The notes: generated from the sequence alone by a model not told the origin. Positions 50,934 to 62,090 are shown, counted from the stretch's first letter. The stretch is DNA of 64,000 nucleotides from Adiantum capillus-veneris (GCA_014529385.2 CM043963.1:3663001-3727000), one strand, 5' to 3'. Program-made: numbers and translations.

Positions 50934-52004
50934 CTATGTGTTCTGAGAATTCTGAGATGTCCCTTGAGAAGACTTGTTCTTTCCCTTGTTGTGCTTCATC
51001 TCTTGGGCGAGAGCGATCGCTACCGCCTTGTTGAGATCCGCAGGGTCAAAGACTTCAACATCAAACTTGATGTATTCGTCTAACCCAAAGAGAAAAGCCT
51101 CTTTGCGCTCATCATCTAACTTGCGTAATTGAGTGCCTAGCTGCAAAACACGGTTAGAAAAAGACATGACTGGCATACCATGTTGCTTGAGATTACGCCA
51201 ATCCTCTTTCAATCGTGCGAGGTACTGAGGTGGCATAAACCGCGCCTTGAGCTTGTCTTGGAAATCAGCCCAACTAAAAGAGAGGGGCGTGAAATCGTCG
51301 GCTGCCTCTAGGTGCGCGGCCAGCTGTGCCTCTTGCCATGCATGGTACCAATTGATGGCATCACCGGCAAGGTACATAGCTGCCGTCAAAACTTTGCTTT
51401 TTCCTGTTTTCTTAGTTGTCGCAAAATAAGCATTAAATTGATGCAACCAAGAATGAATCACCGTAGCATACATCTTACCATCATACTTACTGAAAGTCAA
51501 CTTTTTGGTGACTAGGTTGTTGGAATCCGCATCGTGGCTTGCACCACTAGAGGAACTCCCACGATCTTTGGGTGGTTCGGTCTTCGAAGCTAGCATGTGG
51601 GAAATAAACTCTTGATTGCGAATCTCCCTTTGAGCTTCACGCTCGGCGTCCTTTTCTGCTTTTCGTTCATTTCGTTCATCGCGCTCGCGTTCGAAAGCAA
51701 GGTGATTGGCTTCTTGTTGTGCTAGCGCAACCCGATTCGCCTCTATGGTAAGGCGAGTCGCTTCTTGTTGTTGTAGTGCGTTTCTTTCATTTCGTTCCAT
51801 CGTAAGGCGAGTCGTTTCTTGTTGTGCCAGTATCATGTCCATCATTGACTTAACCATCATCTCCATAGGAGTTAGAACAACTCGAGGTGTAGATGGCGAA
51901 AGGGGAGGGTTGCAAAAATCTCCTGGTGGGGAGAATCCTTCGTCGCCTCTCTCATGCTCATCACCTGAATGCGAAGTATCCATTCCGCTTCGGGTGACGA
52001 CCAT
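50934..52004 (-). CDS. Inner gypsy gag
   Basis: 356 codons from ATG 52004 (MVVTRSGMDTSHSG, a common start for this type of gag). Residues about 60-150 form a Glu/Arg/Gln-rich coiled coil built on repeats of the form QQEATRLTIEANRVALAQQE. Residues about 170-330 are the Retrotrans_gag domain with AMYLAGDAINWYHAWQEAQL, SWADFQDKLKARFMP and FSNRVLQLGTQLRKLDDERK. It is cut by TAG at 50934 before the zinc knuckle. It forms the particle shell in intact elements. Confidence 0.92.
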   Translation of the reverse strand: MVVTRSGMDTSHSGDEHERGDEGFSPPGDFCNPPLSPSTPRVVLTPMEMMVKSMMDMILAQQETTRLTMERNERNALQQQEATRLTIEANRVALAQQEANHLAFERERDERNERKAEKDAEREAQREIRNQEFISHMLASKTEPPKDRGSSSSGASHDADSNNLVTKKLTFSKYDGKMYATVIHSWLHQFNAYFATTKKTGKSKVLTAAMYLAGDAINWYHAWQEAQLAAHLEAADDFTPLSFSWADFQDKLKARFMPPQYLARLKEDWRNLKQHGMPVMSFSNRVLQLGTQLRKLDDERKEAFLFGLDEYIKFDVEVFDPADLNKAVAIALAQEMKHNKGKNKSSQGTSQNSQNT

Positions 52005-52413
52005 GCACTAGGGTCTTTGGTTCTTAAGTTCACAAGAAACTTGGGTTCTTGAGGATCTTGAGGTTCTTGAGGGTTTCTTTCACTTGCAAATCGCGTTGAG
52101 AAGGATCTTCTCTTCATCCGAGTTCTACCCTTTTCTGCGGGCGCACCCCTTGGCGGCCTTGCGCTCACACCAAGGTTGCTTTTTCCCACCTCACGTCGAT
52201 TGGCCGGCCGCTAAGTGCACGGTCCGCTCTCAATGAGTGAAAAGAGACACATGGGGAGGCTGGACAAGCCCTTCTTTCTTGGGATTCCTGTCACTCTTCA
52301 ACAAAACACGATTAGGAATCGCCACACCCAAGTAAACTTGGGTTCGTGCGACCGCAACAAGCAAAAAAAAATTCTTGTGGTTCTTTCCTTGAGTAATGCA
52401 GAACACTTCCAAA
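52005..52413 (-). other. Inner element leader
   Basis: Untranslated leader between primer site and gag ATG, closely related to 39772-40192 in inverse orientation. It has CCTCAAGAACC repeats near 52040-52080. Confidence 0.88.
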
Positions 52414-52425
52414 GCTCTTATACCA
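52414..52425 (-). other. Inner element primer binding site
   Basis: Minus strand TGGTATAAGAGC, one mismatch from the tRNA-Met type consensus, one base from LTR D. Confidence 0.88.
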
Positions 52426-53530
52426 ATGTAAGGTGCAGCGGAATGAATGTTGTATTTTCTCAAGATTAGTAATCTTTATTGCTCAAGGTTCCTTTTAATT
52501 CTTAGGGAAGGAGAGAGCCTTCCGTCTAATGGAGAGTGCTATGATCACGAACAAAGTGAGTGGATATTGTGCGTGCAAGTCAATGAGACTGAAAGAAGGA
52601 GAGAAAAGAGATACAGCACCGAGAGCTTGTAAAACCCTCCTCCGAAGGCCCCACTCTCGTCGGCGAGAGTGGTCTAACTTTGATTGCACAAAGGTGTACA
52701 ATGCCAATGCAATGGACTCAAATGCAATTAGGACTATGCCGATGATGACGATGGTGATGACTTTAGGGCGATTTGGGTCTTCTTGTATCTGCTGTCCACA
52801 AGGGCTTAAGGGCTGAGAATTGGGGGTGATCTTGGTGGCTGAAAATCCCTGTTTTGTCGATGTTTCTAGGCTGAAATAAAACGCTGAGATCAATGGTTCA
52901 GGCTGCGTTTTGAATGACCGCTGCCGGCTCAAAACGCTGAGGAATTGCTGCGTTTTCCAAGGGCTGAAACTGATGGTAAAAACGCTAAGGTTGCTTCAGT
53001 CACGGCTGCGTTTTAATGGCTGAAAAGCTGAGGCAAAAACGTTGCAGCTTGCTGATGGTTTGTTTAGCGATCCAGAAACACTGGCTTTGGGAGGCTTTGA
53101 AGGGGGAAAACGCCAGGCAATGGTGTTGGGATGGCGATGGCTGAATCTGGAAAACGCCAAGGGGATGGATCCTTATGGCGATGATGAAAACGCTGAAGGC
53201 TTAAGGAAGGGGGGGGTCTCACCAAGATGGCTTGGGGAGGGTCTTGCTGAGAGAGGAAGGGAACACCTGTTGCTTGGGGAAGCCCGATGTGCTCCTTGCT
53301 CATCCGCCCAATTGTGCTAACTTGGGTTTGCTTATATAACTTAAACAATTTGCCCTACTGAGTACCCAACAAAAGTCACTTAATAAGTAAGTGAAAAATG
53401 TCAAAAATACGGAAAAATAAAGTCACTTGAAAAATGCCCAAACTGACTCTGATGGAATCTTATGGAAATGCTTATGCTTATGCAATTTGCAACCAGAGAA
53501 TATGCATCTACACTGAGTGACTGGGCATGC

Positions 53531-54212
53531 TGTAACAAACTGCTGACGTGTCAAAGCCTAAGGAATGGAGCCAACTTACAGATGCCGGCCGAGGGGCCTA
53601 AACCCTAAGAAGCAGTAGAAGAAGTGTCACAGAGTGAGGACGTGGTAACCCTAATTGCTGAAACCCTAATTCTGGAAACCCTAACCCTAAAACTTGCAAA
53701 CCCTAATTTCTGCTAGAAACCCTAACTGCTGAACCCTAATTCTGAAAACCCTAACCCTAAAACCTGCAAACCCTAATTCTAGAAACCCTAAGAAGAACAA
53801 GCAACAGAAGAAGAAGTCCTACCAACTTATGGGGATCCCGTCCGATGGGGCCCCAAGTGACATAAAGGCATTAAAAATAAAGCAGAACACACTCAAAAGA
53901 CTTTTCACATCAAAATATGATGATGTGGCACCTGTACGGACGTCCCGGAATTCGCGGCGGATTTTTAGGGAAATCCTGAAATTTTAGGAAAGTGATTTTT
54001 TGGAGTCAGCTTTTCATATTTGATGCTTTTAGGCTTTGGGCCTTTAAATATGAGCCTTGGGGGCCCTCTCTGGCACTCTTCAGCGCGCAGATTGCAGAGG
54101 AGGTGCTCCCCGGCTGTTGTACTTTGCGAATCAGCGGTAATATAAAGAAATACCGAAAGGGGCGCCAAGGTTTGGGGCCAATACTCTCTGGGGTGGAATT
54201 TCGCCACTCCGT

Positions 54213-54250
<38 letters not shown>

Positions 54251-54338
54251 CAGTTGTTATTGAACAGTTGTTATTGAAGTGCTAAAAGTCTGTTCAGTCT
54301 GTTCTTTTCTATTGGCACGTGGTGCCCGCTTTGTGACA
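53531..54338 (+). mobile_element. Solo LTR nested in LTR D
   Basis: 808 bp, TGTAACAAACTGCTGACG...CCCGCTTTGTGACA, with exact target duplication CATGC (53526-53530 and 54339-54343). The start resembles the family Z 3' LTR at 60094 (TGTCATAAACTGATGATG), and it carries TTTAAATA near 54043 and AAATACCGAAAGGGGCGCC near 54149, so it is a related family. It also contains a telomere-motif-rich stretch and a CT run at 54218-54246. Confidence 0.93.
53642..53794 (+). repeat. AAACCCTAA-rich stretch
   Basis: About eleven AACCCTAA/CCCTAAA units, the plant telomere-type motif, are spaced irregularly. The block is built of a roughly 65-70 bp segment present twice (each with AAACCCTAACCCTAAAAC). It is internal to a solo LTR, so it is not a telomere remnant left in place. 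Confidence 0.85.
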
Positions 54339-54469
54339 CATGCACAGTCTACGAATAGACTCACAAAAGTGCCAGATCACTTCTAATCTAAAACTGACTG
54401 GACTTGACGAAAACCCTGCTATGGTGTAGCTTGTCCACGGACACATAGGGTTGGATGTGTCACGTGACA

Positions 54470-57195
54470 ACCCTCTCATTGATTGGGAGGCTAACACTCT
54501 CACATTAAATGCCAAGACTGACTCCCCCATCATCATTCGTGTTGAGGAGGGTCCGCATTCTTTGCCTCTCATTTCTCATCTACAGGTAAAGCGTGAATTA
54601 CGACGAGGAGCACAATCGGCATTCATCCATTCTGCTCCAGTTTCTCAGAGCATTCAAGCTCCACGTAAGTATTCGGAGTTGTTTACGAAATTAAACATCT
54701 CTTTTTGCAAGATGATCTTCCACCTCGTCTCCCACCGGAGCGGCCGGAGGACCATCGCATCGAGCTTATGGAGGGAGCACAGCCTGTCAGTAAGGCTCCC
54801 TACCGTTTGAACAAGTCACAGGAGGAAGAGTTAGAGCGACAACTCACGGAGTTGGTGGCTAGAGGATTCATACGTCCTAGTGGGTACACTTAATCGTCTC
54901 ATGGTAAGCTGTGTCGGCGATATGGTCGGTGTATGTGTGTTCATCTTTCTTGATGATATTCTCATTTTTTCTGCATCGTGGGAACAACATGAAAGGGATG
55001 TCGAAAGGGTACGAACCCGTTTGGGTGAGTGTCAGTTATACATTGCAGCTAAGAAGTCTGTTTTTTTTCTTACTGAAGTCACTTATCTGGGTTATATTAT
55101 TTCTGCATAAGGCGTCAAGCTAGATCCCGCGAAGGTGGACCAGGTTCGTAATTGGCATTTGCCCAAAACTGCATATGATGTGCATTCTTTGCTTGGTTTT
55201 TGTCAAGCATATAGTTCGCATATAGAGAATTTTGCACGCATTGCCACACCTATGACTGATGTTTTGAAAGGCGTCAAGACTCGCCGTCAGCGCGTAGACT
55301 TGCCCGAAGCAACCATTGAGGCTTTCGCAGCTCTCAAGGTTGCGGTGACAGAAGCAGCGTGTCTTATGCCTCTTGGGATGATGCCTTTGAGGTATGGACA
55401 GATGCGAGCAATGTCGCAATAGGCGCTCTGCTTCAGCTGCATGGTCGTCCTGTAGCTTTCCTTAGCCAGAAGCTCAATAGTGCAGAAAAGATTTATTCAG
55501 TTTATGATAAAGAACTTTTGTCTGTCATTCACTCTCTCAAGCATTGGAAGCATTTTCTTTACGGTAAAGAGTTTACAGTTCGCACACATCATCAAGCCCT
55601 CAAGTGGCTCCAGTCTATGCCTAGTGCACATTGGAGTGATCGCCAAGCACAGTGGTCACAATATTTTGAGCAATTTGGAGGTTTGATTGAGTATGTGCCT
55701 GGAAAAGCTAACCCTGTTGCAGATGCGTAGAGTCGCAAAGGACAGATTTTGGTTCTTGAGTCAAGGTCAACTTTTTCTATTCAGGGTGTATCTTTCGGCA
55801 TCATGAAGAATCAGTATGGGGATTCCGAATTTGGTAAGCATTGGTTGCAGGCTCTTGCTTCCCAAGGGCCAAGCAACTATCTCATTCGTGATGATTTGTT
55901 GTATTTTCGTCAATGTTTATGTGTGTTGCCCTCTCTTAGGCCAACCATATTGTATGTTGCACATGATTCTCTCACGGGTGAGCATAGGGGAAAGAACACC
56001 ACTTTGCAAAAATTTGAAAGACTCTTTTATTGGCATAAAATGTGAAAGGATGTGTTTCGTTATGTCACTCACTGCACTATATGTCAAAAGATAAAAGCTC
56101 GTCGGGGTAAGCAGCAAGGCCTCTTGCTTCCGCTGCCTATTCCCAATGGACCTTTTCAAGATATTTCCATGGATTTTGTGACTAACCTTCCACCAAGTTT
56201 GCATTCAAGGAACACTCAATGTTAACAATTGTTGATCGTTTTAGCAAGTTTTGCATGTTGATTCCTTGTAAAGCCACAGTAACCGCCCAAGATGTAGCAC
56301 GGTTGTTCATTAAGCATTGGTACTCTGTGGTTTTCCAAAATCAATTCTTTCAAATAGGGATGTTAAGTTTACGTCTAATTTTTGGCACGCACTCTTTGAA
56401 AATTTTGACACTAATTTGAATTTTTCATCGGCTTTTCATCCACAGTCAGCTGGTCAGACAGAGATTTACAATCAATTGGCTTTTGATGTTTTAAAGTCAT
56501 ATGTGCATGATCAGCAGTCTCTGTGGGAGCTCTATCTCCCATTGGTTCAGGCTATTTTGAATGACTCTTGTTCCTCTACCATTGGTCGAACACCGTATGA
56601 GACAGCTTTTGGCCGTCCGTTCCAGTCACTTGACTTGCTCGGTCAGTCAAATGCCTGATGCCAATACTGAAAGTCAATCATTGGATGAGATTTCTGAGAG
56701 TGTGAAGCTTCGGCTAAGCAAGGCTCAAGAATCTTATTCACGACAAGCTAATAAGCGTCGTCGGGATGTTTTGATCAAGGAAGGGGATTGGGTGTATTTA
56801 AGAATCATGAAGCAATGTCTTAAACAAGTTGGAAACAAGTGTTCCAAGTTGTCTTTTCGAATGTATGGTCCATTTCCAGTCATTAAAAAGATAAATAAGG
56901 TTTCAATGAAATTGCAGTTGCCTAACTCATGGTCAATGCACAACGTTTTCCGTGTTTCTTGGTTGAAAGTGTTTCGGAAGAAGAAGAACCGGAGATCATA
57001 GATGAAGCTGAAGTCATGGAGCAGGAACAAGTGCTGTTGCATCGGTTTCGACATGGTTCGAAGAAGCAAGTAAGACAATACTTTTTCAAGTTCAAGGATC
57101 ATGGAACCCACGAAACAATGTGGGTCGACGAAGAGTTTTTCAAAGATTACCCAGAGGCCATGCAGCTCCGTACCAGTACGGTGTACCTCACTTTA
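54470..57195 (+). pseudogene. Outer family-X polyprotein: protease end to integrase
   Basis: Continues the protease started at 45468 (PLIDWEANTLTLNAKTDSPI). The reverse transcriptase has lost roughly 240 bp in its centre near 54883 (RPS joins GTLNRLMV), but the catalytic VFIFLDDILIF is kept near 54948. RNase H (55359-55730: WTDASNVAIGALLQLHG, YDKELLSVIHSLKHWKHF), integrase zinc finger (HDSLTGEHRGKNT; CTICQKIKARRG near 56080), intact first Asp block MDFVTNLPPS near 56175, and NRDVKFTSNFWHALFENF follow. The chromodomain-like end QVLLHRFRHGSKKQVRQYFF is at about 57030. At least eight stops or frameshifts. It lies head-to-head with the inner copy. Confidence 0.93.
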
Positions 57196-57207
57196 AAAAG
57201 AAGGGGA
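57196..57207 (+). other. Outer element polypurine tract
   Basis: AAAAGAAGGGGA directly before LTR F. Confidence 0.88.
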
Positions 57208-58072
57208 TGTCACGTGACACATCCAACCCTATGTGTCCGTGGACAAGCTACAGCATGAACAGGGTTCAGTCAGTCACATCGGTCAAGAATAGGAAGTGAT
57301 CTGGCACTTTTGTGAGTCTGTTTGCAGACTGTGCATGCCCAGGCACTTAGAGTAGATGCATATCCTCTGGTTGCACATAGCATGATCATCAGCATTACCA
57401 TCAGAATCCAACAGAATCCACCAGGAGCATTTTCCAATGCATTAAAACTATTTTCCCTATTTTTGACATTTTTCACTTATTATTTTAAGGGACTTTTGTT
57501 GGGAACTAGGTAGGGCAATTTTGCTAAAGTTATATATAAGCAAACCTAAGATTAGGCAAATTGAGCAGAAGAGAAGGAGAACACAGGCACAAGTGCAGCA
57601 GGTTCCCCTTCTCTCTCTCAAGCAAGACTTCCCCCTTGGGTAGCGTTTTTCCCCAGCAATTCCAACGTTTTATACACAAGCTCCCTGGCGTTTTCAGCAG
57701 CTAGCTTCATCGCCAATAGCCTCAGCCTTTACAGCGTTTTCAGCCAGCCTGTGCAGTGTTTTTCAGCCGTCTGCACATAGCGTTTTCAGCCAGCCTATTC
57801 AGCGTTTTTCAGCCCTTTGCGCATAGCGTTTTCAGCCAGCCTATTCAGCGTTTGTGAGCCCCAACAGGCAGCGTTTTCAGCAGCAGTTCCAAAGCCATAA
57901 GATAGTGTTACTTTCAGCAGCAAAAAGGCCAAAACAGCCAGCAAAAATCATTGTTGTCATACCACAGCCATTAGCGTTTTTGGGGACCTAGCGTCATTAA
58001 GAATTTCAACCTTCAAGTCCACAACCGCAGGTAGCAAGTCGAGTCGTCGCCGTCGTCTCCACACATTGCATC
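57208..58072 (+). mobile_element. LTR F: outer element 3' LTR, truncated
   Basis: Starts TGTCACGTGACACATCC after the polypurine tract; very similar to LTR B for about 865 bp, then stops at CACATTGCATC, where another X LTR begins. The 3' third (hairpin and end) is missing. Confidence 0.92.
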
Positions 58073-59112
58073 TGTCACGTGACACATCCCAACCCTATGT
58101 GTCCGTGGACAACCTACACCACAGCAGGGTTCAGTCAGTCCAGTCAAGTCTAGATTAGCAGTGATCTGGCACTTTTGTGAGTCTATTCATAGACCGTGCA
58201 TGCCCAGTCACTTAGCATAGATTCATATCCTCCGGTTGCACACAGCATGATCATCGAAATTCCCATCAGAATCCATTAGCATCAGTTAGGGGAATTTTCC
58301 AGTGCATTTAGACTATTTTCCTATTTTTGGTTATTTTCACTTATTATTTTTAAGTGATTTTCCAACAAAAGTAGGTAGGGCAATTTTGTTAAGAAAATAT
58401 ATAAGCAAACCCAAGTTAGCACTTTCTGGCAGAAGAGGCAGCAAGAGCTTCTCGCTCAACAGGTAACTTCTCAGCAGTACCCCCTCAAGCACCTTGGCGT
58501 TTTTGGAGATCCCATCCTCGCAGACCCACAAGATCTGGCGTTTTCAGCCTAGCCTGGATCGTCAACACCACCAGCACCCTAGCGCTAGCAGGTTACTGCC
58601 ATCGCCAACAGATTCATCAGTTTCCCTAGCGTTTTCCCAAAACAGCCCAATCAGCGTTTTTAGATTGCAGATGCAGATCAGCCTAGCATTTTTGGCTAGC
58701 AACAGGACTCATCAGCGTTTTCAGTTTCAGCCCCTTACCGCATCAGAACCACAGTGTTTTCAGCCTATGACACAGTAGCAGATCAGCCCCCAAGATTGGT
58801 TGCAAATGTTCCCCCATTTTCAGCCATAAAAACGCAGCCAAAACAGTCATTTTCAGCCACCGAAACAATCCCGAAATTCAGCGATTAGAAGATCATAGAT
58901 TTCAGCCACCAAGTCGTCGTCGTCATCACCGTCATCGTCATCGGCATAGTCAAGGTTGCATCAGTCCATTGCATACGCATTGTACACCTTTGTGCAATCA
59001 AAGTAGACCACTCTCGCCGACGAGAGTGGGGCCTTCGGAGGAGGGTTTTACAACCTCTCGGTGTCGTATCTCTTCTCTCTCCTTCTCTCAGTCTCAGTCA
59101 CTTGCACGCACA
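58073..59112 (+). mobile_element. LTR G: second X-family LTR, truncated at its right end
   Basis: Starts TGTCACGTGACACATCCC immediately after the truncated LTR F, carries the TATA box near 58398, the GCGTTTT repeats and the hairpin at 59008-59029, and stops at about CACTTGCACGCACAAG. More similar in its middle to LTR A than to LTR F. It is either an insertion into LTR F that later lost its right end with the rest of F, or a recombination product. Confidence 0.85.
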
Positions 59113-59245
59113 AGAAAGAAAGATACACGTTCTCAACTGACAGAGCAATAGAAAGTCGAATACCTCAAAACAGGGAAGTGTTTTGATTGTGGGGGACAAG
59201 GACATATATCTATGCGATGTCCCAAAAAGGCACAAGAATGAGAAT
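59113..59245 (+). pseudogene. Family Z gag, zinc knuckle part
   Basis: Reads VEYLKTGKCFDCGGQGHISM then RCPKKAQE, with a stop shortly before it and one right after. It is a clean CCHC knuckle (C-x2-C-x4-H-x4-C) at about 59179-59225. Same strand and correct order to be the missing C-terminus of the gag at 38097-38591. Confidence 0.65.
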
Positions 59246-60077
59246 GACTGAGACGAAAATAGAACCGGGCGAGGAGATACTCGCTCCAGAACAAATACTC
59301 GATAGAAAATTGAAAACGATGTGTCGATAGTATTTTCCTTCATGATTTCTTTTATAAATGAATAACTTTGAAATAGGAATTTTCGAAGATAACTTTAATT
59401 TATGAATGAAATTAATGTTTTCTAGAAGATCCTGCTATTTGTGTGCAGATAACATGTGAAATCGACAGTGAGATGATCACGAATTGGGAGCAATGACAAC
59501 TCCAGAATGAACCCGATCACGATTCAAGATAAGAACCATGAATTTTGAATCATGATGATTGATGATGAATGATCGAATGAAACTGTGGTGAGCGCATCAA
59601 GAGTTCCCGTGGGATGAGATGGCTACACAACGATAAGATGACTAGACTAAATAATTGGAACACTCTGTCAGTATGAACTCTGTGTCTGATTGATGTACTA
59701 AATTCCTGAAAATGGTTACTCACACATGTGCTGTGTTTGAGTGCAAGATTGAAAGATGGAATGATTGACGAAATAACTAAAGCATTTCGGTCTTGAGAAA
59801 TCTATAGACATGATCACAATAAGATTTAGATAATCCGACATTAGTAAGGTGTGGTGTGGATCTAGATGTGATTGCTAAATACGGTGTCAAGAATCATGAT
59901 CCTAGATCTGGATGGATTCTATGTGATATAATTTCAATGTGATGTGATGTGACTGTCGTCTTTGTACAAGTATTGGATTTGTGTCGGCTAGTGCATCGGT
60001 ACTTACAGTCAGTGTCTACTGAACTGGTTTATGGCTTATGTCTGATTTTGCACGCGTAATCGAGGGCGATTACAATT
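59246..60077 (+). other. Family Z 3' internal region, no gene
   Basis: Non-coding or too decayed to read: stops in all frames and many GAT/ATGA-rich stretches. No reverse transcriptase or integrase motif is present between the zinc knuckle and the polypurine tract, so the element was short or internally deleted. Confidence 0.5.
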
Positions 60078-60093
60078 CTTCCAAGAGGGGGGT
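60078..60093 (+). other. Family Z polypurine tract
   Basis: CCAAGAGGGGGGTA just before a TGTCA LTR start. The minus-strand element at 62076-62090 has a nearly identical tract and junction. Confidence 0.75.
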
Positions 60094-60352
60094 ATGTCAT
60101 AAACTGATGATGTGGCAAGCTGATGACGTGGCAAAACTGTACAAACGATCGGAAATTGCGTTGGCATGTTGATGTGGCAGCATTATGGACCTCCGCGTTA
60201 TCCATTGACATGCCACGTGGCAAGTTGTACGGGTTTCCGCCATTTTTGTTGGTTGCTTTAGGGCCAATTGCTTTTGAGTTTGAAGCTTTACATGTAACTA
60301 CTTTTGATTTTGAGGCCAAGGGCCTTTAAATAGAACCGAAGGCCCCTCTTTC
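60094..60352 (+). mobile_element. Family Z 3' LTR, left part
   Basis: Begins TGTCATAAACTGATGATGTG after the polypurine tract and includes CCTTTAAATAGAACCG near 60330, a probable TATA region. It is interrupted after 259 bp by the minus-strand LTR element that runs to the window end. Confidence 0.75.
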
Positions 60353-61053
60353 TGAAACCGGCCCATTGGGCGATAGGCTTTGGCTTTCACCTAAAATTCT
60401 TTACTTTAGACACACACAGAGAGAACGTGCAAAGGAACCCTGCGACGAGAATTAACACTTAAGCACACACACGGCTCGAAAGCTAGAATGCCCCGAGCAG
60501 ACGTCGACAACCTGTAGGCCCCAAAATCGGCGCCCCTTTCGGTATTTCTTTATACTTTGAGAGGGTAAATTACAAAGTAGAGTCCTGGGAATCCTTTACC
60601 GCTAGATACTACCAGTTTTGGCCAAATTTCAGCAACATAACAACCCCAAAACTTGCGCGAAACCAATTCCCCTGCTAGAACTCACTTCCATGGGCATAAA
60701 CCCTTTGATTCTTGCCCAAAAACAGTAAATTCAGCACGCTGTATTACTGAATTTTGCACTGTTTTCAGCCCCAAACAGTCCCCTAACTGTCCTCTGCCAG
60801 TGGGGCACTATTCCCAGAGGTTCTGGCGTACGTATGGCTGAAAAACAGCCAATTTACAGTGCATACACAGCGCTGAAAACGCACCTGTACGGTGAGGTTA
60901 TGACCCTTACCGCTGCCTGCTTTGGAGTAGCAATTAGCTATCCCTGTTCCTGCTCAAGGAGGCTCTTGCCTCAACACAAAAGCATGAACCCACACAGTTG
61001 TACATCGGTCAAATAAAGAGCCCTCTTGTGGGGCATCACATAACTGCATGTAG

Positions 61054-61103
<50 letters not shown>

Positions 61104-62075
61104 AGTGTGTAGTGTGCAGGGCATCACTCCTAGCACCACACTATGCATGAGAGGGAAAGAAAGCACTCCATAGCTCTTAACCTGTGACAGGTTCTCAATG
61201 AAGCATCCCCCCAGCATAAATCAAGCACCCCCTCTTCTGCCCTTGACCTATAATGCATCTGTGAACAAATAGATGCAAAAGGGGAAGAATTCCATGGCTG
61301 CCAAAACCTACGAATCGCTGAAAACGCAGCAAAACAGCCCTGTAAACACGCATCTGATGCCTTCTAATGCTGAAAATGAGCTCCTTGGTCCTAGGTAAAG
61401 TCATGGGAAGCTCAAAAATGGAGAGAAATGGCTGAAAATCACAGTTATCAGCCTCCAAAACTGCTCCAAAAAGTCAGTTACGAGTTTTGTTCTCCCAAAC
61501 AACCAAAAAGTGCCACTTGGCACTCATGCATGCAATTTTCCCGCATAGGGCTTCCTGCTTAAAATTTTCTTAACTGATGCATCAATTGACTTTGCAGCAG
61601 AGTAATAAAATGTTCCCCTTGTCATTCTGAAGCTAATGGCGCAAACAGATTTCATGGCCCAAAATAGCAGTTCCCTAAATTTTAGGAGATGCTTTCGTTG
61701 GACTCCCATTGGTCATCTAACCATCAATGCCCACTTGGACCGGATCCAAAAATGCAATGTGGCCCAAATGTCGGATACTTTCTGTTGGTGATCCCACCTT
61801 GACATTATACCTTCATTGAGTTCACTTACTAGTATCCACCAACTTGCTAAGCGCGACACGGGGACCTACATGATCTTGAATTGAGCCTCGACATCCTTTT
61901 ACTTTACAAGTTCCAATGCCGACCAACTTTCCGTCGGCGAGTGAAACTACCGTTCACATTGGCCATACAATGTCCGACCATTTGCAACTTCAAAAAGAGG
62001 GTCTCAAAAATTAAACAAAAATCATTGGAAAGAAATCAACAACTAAGGTTAGAAGTTGCCACGTCCTCGTGACAT
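60353..62075 (-). mobile_element. 3' LTR of the non-autonomous element
   Basis: About 1723 bp, plus strand TGAAACCGGCCCATTGGG...CGTCCTCGTGACA. Minus orientation is set by the polypurine tract at its right side. It contains the TACCGAAAGGGGCGCC block (inverted, about 60520-60550), a GA run and several GCTGAAAACGC motifs. Confidence 0.85.
61057..61102. repeat. (GA)n microsatellite in LTR
   Basis: About 22 GA units; the same place in the other LTR (63658-63668) has only about five, so the tract expanded or contracted after insertion. Confidence 0.95.
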
Positions 62076-62090
62076 ACCCCCCTCTCGAAA
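62076..62090 (-). other. Polypurine tract of the non-autonomous element
   Basis: Minus strand TTTCGAGAGGGGGGTA directly before the LTR start TGTCACGAGG. It matches the family Z tract at 60078. Confidence 0.75.

Larger units (their letters stand above)
45573..54469 (-). mobile_element. Inner full-length gypsy element, family X, minus strand
   Basis: About 8.9 kb including two nested insertions. The 3' LTR is 45573-46797; the 5' LTR is 52427-53530 plus 54339-54469. Primer site and polypurine tract are present. It is inserted in the protease sequence of an outer copy of the same family in opposite orientation; the flank CATAACCC | ACCCTCTC shows a 4-5 bp duplication. Order on the minus strand: gag, protease, reverse transcriptase, RNase H, integrase with a chromodomain-like end, so it is a chromovirus-type Ty3/gypsy element. 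Stops and frameshifts disable it. Confidence 0.93.
52427..54469 (-). mobile_element. LTR D: inner element 5' LTR, split
   Basis: 52427-53530 plus 54339-54469, split by the solo LTR at 53531-54338. Plus strand TGTAAGGTGCAGCGG...GTGTCACGTGACA. The TATA box (minus) is near 53331 and the hairpin at 52651-52672. Confidence 0.93.

Noticed and set aside
53642-53794. Interstitial telomere or chromosome end
   Set aside because: Motifs are spaced irregularly and lie wholly inside a solo LTR with exact target duplication, so they belong to the LTR.
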